64,000 nt of DNA, taken from Membranipora membranacea. Lineage: Eukaryota; Bryozoa; Gymnolaemata; Cheilostomatida; Membraniporidae. The notes beneath the pieces were generated by a model. The model had not been told where the DNA came from, did no database searches, and saw only the letters and a program-made list of their open reading frames with translations. How positions within the stretch are numbered: position 1 is the stretch's first letter; each line of letters starts with the position of its first letter. The stretch spans positions 39,682,001 to 39,746,000 of the forward strand of contig OU612065.1 of assembly GCA_914767715.1 (NCBI GenBank), given 5' to 3'. The position numbers were made by a program, and so were the translations under genes. This document shows positions 58,881-64,000 of this stretch, piece after piece.

Positions 58881-59793
58881 ATAATGGGAAAAAACCAATA
58901 ATACAGGAGTCAAAAGCTATTACAAGAGGAGAAGTATCAACAATCGATAAACAAAGATTTATGAGTAGATGAAACAAGTCTCTCTCAAATCAAAAATGAT
59001 AAATTGTCACTGTATTTGAGTTTCTCATAGAAATGCATTATTGTATTTCAAACAAGCGCCAAGGACAAAAAAGTTTCACGAATCAATTCGCAATCAACAA
59101 TCAAGATATAACAAGAGTAAAATATAATCAATTCGGTCTGCTAAATAACAAACTGATTAAGACCCAAGAAACATGTAACAAGGGCATCTCTGTTGTCATA
59201 TTCAGCCTTTTGAGTGAGAATAGATAGTTATTCATGTCTTTCCATGAGTCAGTCAGAAGACGAGTACGCAGAAGAGGTATACACCGGAGGATAGACTGAT
59301 AGACAGATAGACAGACAGACGAACGGACAGATGGACGGACGGACAGACGGACGGACTGACAAACTGACAGACAGACAGATAGATAAATATATAGATAAAA
59401 TATCTCTATAAGGAATATAAAAATTCTTGGTAATTTAAGGACAATCACCAGCAGATTCCCATTACTCAGTCAATATTGGAACAAGTTATCAATTATTGAC
59501 ATCTTATATAGTGATTGTAATAAAACCTGAATTCTACTGTGGGTCTTTTGTGATCTAATGCTTGGATTCATTAACTACAAGAACAGAGTAATGGCAGCAT
59601 AATCTCTATCTGAAGGGTTTCCTCTTCTTTCAAATGAAAACTGTGATCAAAAAATGTTTGTGATGACTGGTTTGTGTAAGAGAGGATGTCGATCATACAG
59701 GGGTTATGTTTCTAAATTTTCCGAACTATCAGGAATTGTCTCAAACATAGAGATGGTATGACAAGTTTAATATTGACCATTGACCTTTTATTC
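58881..59793. other. Intergenic, duplicated from the A-B spacer, with a GACA/GACG repeat
   Basis: Collinear (inverted) with about 14610-15275 except for a GACA/GACG/GATA-type microsatellite at about 59291-59395 that is specific to this copy. Confidence 0.6.
59291..59395. repeat. (GACA/GGAC/GATA)n microsatellite
   Basis: About 100 bases of tetranucleotide units (GACA, GACG, GATA), imperfect. Confidence 0.9.
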
Positions 59794-60009
59794 CTAGGAA
59801 ACGAGATATTTCCCTGTTGGCTTCCACAATTCAATTGTTACATATCTCGCCTGTACTGGACGCTCACATGAGAATAGCATTGTTACATCTAACATCTGAC
59901 CAGTATACTGAGCAAACAGGGTATGGTCTCGTAGTTGTGGTCTTGATTCAGAACTACTTGTGTTTGAATATGTGAATATAGGGTTGACTACCACAGCAAC
60001 CTTCTTCAC
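59794..60009 (-). pseudogene. FTP C-half relic, open and without the MITE
   Basis: An uninterrupted 71-codon frame ending in TAG. It reads KKVAVVVNPIFTYSN, then 'MLFSCERPVQARYVTIELW' and 'GKYLVS'. FSCxxPVQxRYV resembles the FSCEFPVQG strand in the family's last exon, but the termination differs and the usual LTFREI end is lost. It is the counterpart of 13884-14610, which carries a MITE. No upstream exons of its own were found, so it is probably a remnant exon. Confidence 0.6.
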
Positions 60010-60369
60010 CTTTCACAACGGAACTGACTGGCACTGCTATTTCAATGACCACGGCTATTGTTGCTTTAATCTTTGTTTACTATTGTAAATTTTTTATTTG
60101 CCTGTCGATAATTATTGTTGATCAATAAAAGGCCTCTAATATTTTAACAAAACTACAAAATGTTTTAGGTTTTTTGATCGGTACACAATGATGTTGACTC
60201 TAGAAATCGTCTGATCTGCCCCATAATTATTGATGTAAACCCAATAACCAAATCAATTGTATAGCATTGTTATGGTATTTCAAGTTGTACCCTTTATATC
60301 ATGCAAAGTGACAGTAAAGGTAACACAATGTCTCATCTATAACCCAGAAAGGAAATCTGCACAGGAAAA

Positions 60370-60560
60370 CATCAAGGTCATGTGCTGTGTACTTCAATCT
60401 CTCTGAATGTGAGGCTTGTACCGTCTATGTGATAAAGTTCTAAGAGGACATGACTCCCTTGTACAGGAAATTCACATAAAAATAACACACTGAGTCTTCA
60501 GATATCACACAGTCATATCTGGAGCAGACTGTATGACCAGCTAGCTGAGTTTTGTTATTT
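60370..60560 (-). pseudogene. Fragment of a lectin FTP C-half exon
   Basis: The minus strand contains CAGCTAGCTGGTCATACAGT, 'TGCTCCAGATATGAC' and the complement of 'CACATTCAGAGAGATTGAAG', clearly the last exon of the lectin family. There is a frameshift after 'GAAGACTCAGTGTG', and the exon's 5' half is missing. It marks the edge of the inverted segmental duplication, corresponding to the end of gene A. Confidence 0.75.
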
Positions 60561-60939
60561 ATATTATATAGCAAAGATGTATCAATATTATATTTGTATG
60601 TCCTAAAAGAAGGCACCTCAGGATTTCACCCACCAAAAAAAGTAGTGTGCAAAAAGAATAACTGCTGGAATAAAATAAAAAATATGGTATAGTAGACTAT
60701 TATCATTTCAAGATATTAAAATCCTTCAAAGTTTATGAGATAAATATGACCCAAATTTGTTATGGGCTGTTTCATCCGTTTAGGCACTGAACTTTCTCCA
60801 TCACTGTTATCAAGTACATAAAAAATTATAAAGACCTTCAGATGCTTGAATTATATATAATACATGTGATTACTTTCATTGTGCAGGATTATGAAGATAA
60901 TTATTCTTTGACTATACCAGATATTGTCAGACACTATGC

Positions 60940-63093
60940 ATGAATAGAAATGGTTATGATTATTTGACATTGATTTTTGCAAGCATTCTATTGCTGCAAG
61001 TAAGTGGGTTGCTAAAATAAGAGTTTGTCGAGTGCATCGATCATGATCAGATAAATAAAGATTGAACTTCCAGTCACTCTGACCTCATTTTGTTGTTTGC
61101 GCACTGCCGATCCGGAATTGGTACAACTCTTCTATTTCATCATGCAGATTATTACAGTGAGTGATATATTTATAAATTAAGTTGTCAGTTGTAGGAGGAA
61201 TCTAAAAAACTTTCTGACAAATGTAAACTCATGGTGGAATAAACAAAAAAATATCGATATCACAAAGATTCGGCCTTGATGCAAGATTGTGGTCTTCCCA
61301 TAAACACATTCGTGATGACGTTTTGGTTTATCTTTTAGTTTGTTGCGGTGATGTTGGTTGCTGAGTGCAGATGCCGGAATATCAATTTCAAATATAAACC
61401 AATATATGGCCGGAAATTACAGAATGACACATTGATTGCTTCATACAAAAGTGCAACATCAGCAAAAGATTGTGGATATGTTTGCTCCAGGAAGCAGAAC
61501 TGTTCATCATTTTCTTATGACGATAGTAATGATACCGGGTTATGTATGCTCTCAGCTGCTAACCCTGTACCAGTTAATGGCACCTTGGATAATATACAAA
61601 TCTACATGCAAGGTGAGTACATATGCCTTTATATAAACTTACATAATATGTAGATGTTCTGCTAAATTACTTTTGGTGGAAGTCTATTTTACAACCATTA
61701 ATTATCAACAAATCTCTTCAAAATCAGACCCTATGCAGTGGCTCAACAGCAAACATATTTACTAATTGGCTTCAACTTTGAAAGCCACACATCATAGCTA
61801 GTCATTTCACACACCAACTTTTGTTGTGGCTGCCTCATGGTGCTGGTTTGTGGCTTATCAGGGCTATTCATAATGATCACAAGGTCCCTTTGGTAAGAGT
61901 ATATGTAATATGTACGGTGAAATCGATAGAATTCATCATAGATTATTTATGTCTAGTTTATGATCTCAGGCTGTGTAGATAAATAATTGGCATTTCCTAA
62001 AACCTTACAAAAAATAGTGCACTTCATTGTCACATTAATCCTAAATCCACAACTAGTCAGGATACTCTTTAAGAAGTGTATTCATGATTACAATTAAAAT
62101 CCATTTAAAGCGTTGTAAGAATTAAACTTCTTTTCTTAAGACAAATTAGTGATAAATGAATAAAATTTGTATAAATTTATGAAATATTTATTTTGTTCTT
62201 CTAATGCGTAAATACAAGAGAAAATTTAAAAAGAGACTGGCATGAATAAGATTTATTTATATCTCCAAGTTCACTCTGAGTGGGTGGTTTTTGGACATGA
62301 GATGACTCTTAGGGTTTGAACAGCTCAAAAACAGCTGAAATTTATTACTAGGGCTCCAACCACTGATATAGAATAATAGAGGCGCTTGGGGCCGAGACTG
62401 CTGCTTACCACATGTGATTCTCACATTAAACAATATACTTTTTTTAATTTTACCACACAGACCTGATTTTTCTATGTTTTTTTGTCTTTAACCAGTGCCA
62501 GTGTTTACATTGAATGCCACAACTATTGTCAGTGATGGTAATAAATCCTTCCATCCAATATACTTTATAAATATCTCAGCCGATCCAACATATTGCATTG
62601 ATCTGTTTCTATGATCAGAATTTCAATGAATTGAATAGTTGCCTTCCACCAAGGAATGAGAACTGACTAAAATGCACAAAAAAGAGTGAGACTCTTTTTT
62701 ATTCATGAATAGTTTGATCTTAACGATCTCAACATTAAATCTTCACCCAATTAAAAAGTAGAATTTACTGTGAGTATGTTGCCTGATTGCTTACTTTTTT
62801 ATTTTCAGTTTATGAGAAAATACTTAAATTCAACACCACCTATCAGCGCTTTCATGGTGTCCAGCAGGTTTCAGAACCCCATCCTAGTTACTACGCATCT
62901 CATAATTGGCTGAGCTTTGATGATTGTGTTGATGCATGTTATAAAGACATAGCCTGCTATGGATTTCACTATCTGAGTTCAGAAGATGGATGCCTCTCGA
63001 TAGACTACTCCTCAAACCATGGGTTATCTCAGTCTTACCAACCAAGTGATGGCCTTCTCTACGCTGTCGACATAGATACCAAGTTAGCGTTAG
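60940..63093 (+). CDS. Lectin gene E: diverged paralogue, 5' part (continues past the right edge)
   Basis: Exons: 60940-60999 (20 codons, phase 0, donor GTAAGT), 61339-61612, 62496-62537, 62809-63093. Exon 1 encodes MNRNGYDYLTLIFASILLLQ, and exon 2 continues FVAVMLVAEC, a clear split signal peptide. Exon 2 also holds a PAN-like module (DCGYVCSRKQNCSSFSYD...LCML). The 42-nt exon (VPVFTLNATTIVSDG, phase 1-1) has no counterpart in A-D. The last visible exon is the second PAN module (DCVDACYKDIACYGFHY...DGCLSIDYSSN, ending VDIDTKLALG). Phases match the family. Open throughout; FTP and C-type lectin exons would lie beyond 64000. It has many N-glycosylation sequons (NDT, NCS, NAT, NTT). Confidence 0.75.
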
Positions 63094-64000
63094 GTAAGCT
63101 GAACTACTTTTTCTTAACGTAAGTGTTACTGCAGTTGCAACTGCAGTATGGGATGAGTGCGGGTTTTGAAGTTCTACGGAGTGGAGTATGACGGATGAGC
63201 GTTTAGGTCTTTATTGGTGTATTGGCATCGTGAAACTGTAATAAAGATTGTGCTTATAAAGTTTTTGGTCTTAGAGCCAATAGGTGTCATCAATTGATCA
63301 AAAAATAAACATTAAATGTAAATGCGAATTACATCAAAAACACAAGGCAAATTACATCAAAACATACAAACCAAAAATATTTTATAATTACCTCAGTGCT
63401 CCTTATGGATATTATATCCTTCATTTACTCTATTGCTGACAATAATATTGTGACAAAGCTGTTGACTCATCTGTCAGCAAACCCGCACTGAAAGGCAATT
63501 ATAATTAACAAAGCTGGGCCCTACACTACACTCAGCTATCACAACAAGACAAGGCTCGTGTCACAAATACCAATTACTAGCTAGCCCCCAGACCAGATCC
63601 AGGATTGGAGTGCCAATAAATCCCCGCACTGACCTGCAGTCACAGTAAGAATAAATCAAAATACGTTATTCATAAATTTGTTTGAATTATGAGATGGCGT
63701 TATCGATGGGTATTGGGTATGTATAATATAAGTGATTTGACAACCAAACTGACCTTCCAACAAAAAAAGACATTTCATTGTACTGTAATATGTAAGCGGT
63801 AATTGAATATATAACTGGTTACTCAGTGGGCAGAAGTAACCAATCTATAGGATTGACAGTGTTGGCGGTTTAAGTTTTGTGCAACTACATAGACAAATAA
63901 GCAAAGAGTTAAAGAAAAAATTACACCAGTAGTGAAAGGTTGAAATTTTCAATTCAACTTACAAACAAAGGCACATGTGTAGTTATTACCAGTGGCGTAT
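63094..64000. other. Intron of gene E up to the window edge
   Basis: No FTP-type exon was found in the last 900 bp, so the intron continues past the edge. No other feature seen. Confidence 0.5.

Overview
The window is animal genomic DNA: AT-rich, intron-rich, with GT-AG splicing and many short non-autonomous transposons. It has no operons or other prokaryotic features. The gene content (secreted PAN/Apple, fucolectin-like and C-type lectin modules, two small secreted peptides, a tRNA-derived SINE, LINE tails, an LTR element and a tnp2/DUF4806-type DNA transposon) suggests an aquatic invertebrate. I cannot name the phylum from sequence alone.

Layout. 1-2778 (- strand): the 3' part of a ubiquitin-specific protease (USP) gene or pseudogene, running off the left edge. 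3500-6000: LINE and SINE relics and an inverted-repeat element. 7074-34107 (+ strand): three tandem paralogues (called A, B and C here) of a multi-exon secreted lectin. 34578-43600: transposons and duplicated DNA around two two-exon secreted-peptide genes, one (43174-43596) shaped like a cationic antimicrobial peptide. 44001-49400: a LINE reverse transcriptase fragment, a tnp2-like transposase relic and a DUF4806-like transposon protein relic. 49401-54085: no gene recognised. 54086-60560 (- strand): an inverted copy of the block from the 3' end of A through all of B, with an intact lectin gene (D). 60940 to the right edge (+ strand): the 5' part of a diverged paralogue (E).

The main discovery is the lectin family. 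Genes A-D share eight coding exons of nearly constant length (60, 232, 288, 192, 124, 101, 147-162 and 239 nt; C lacks the eighth). The product is about 460 residues: a signal peptide split by a phase-0 intron, two PAN/Apple-like cysteine modules, the N-terminal half of an FTP (fucolectin/F5-8C-like) domain, a complete C-type lectin domain in three exons, then the C-terminal half of the FTP domain. The C-type lectin cassette is flanked by phase-1 introns, so it seems to have been shuffled into a phase-1 intron inside a fucolectin gene, making a lectin nested in a lectin. No transmembrane segment follows, so the products should be secreted.

The copies differ in fate. A and D are open throughout. 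B has one in-frame TAA in the first PAN exon. C has an LTR retroelement in its third C-type-lectin exon with a CAAC target duplication, a GC splice donor, a 2.5-kb palindrome in an intron, and no detectable last exon. E is diverged and has an extra 42-nt exon. This is the birth-and-death pattern expected of a recognition or innate-immune lectin cluster; that role is inference, not shown by the sequence.
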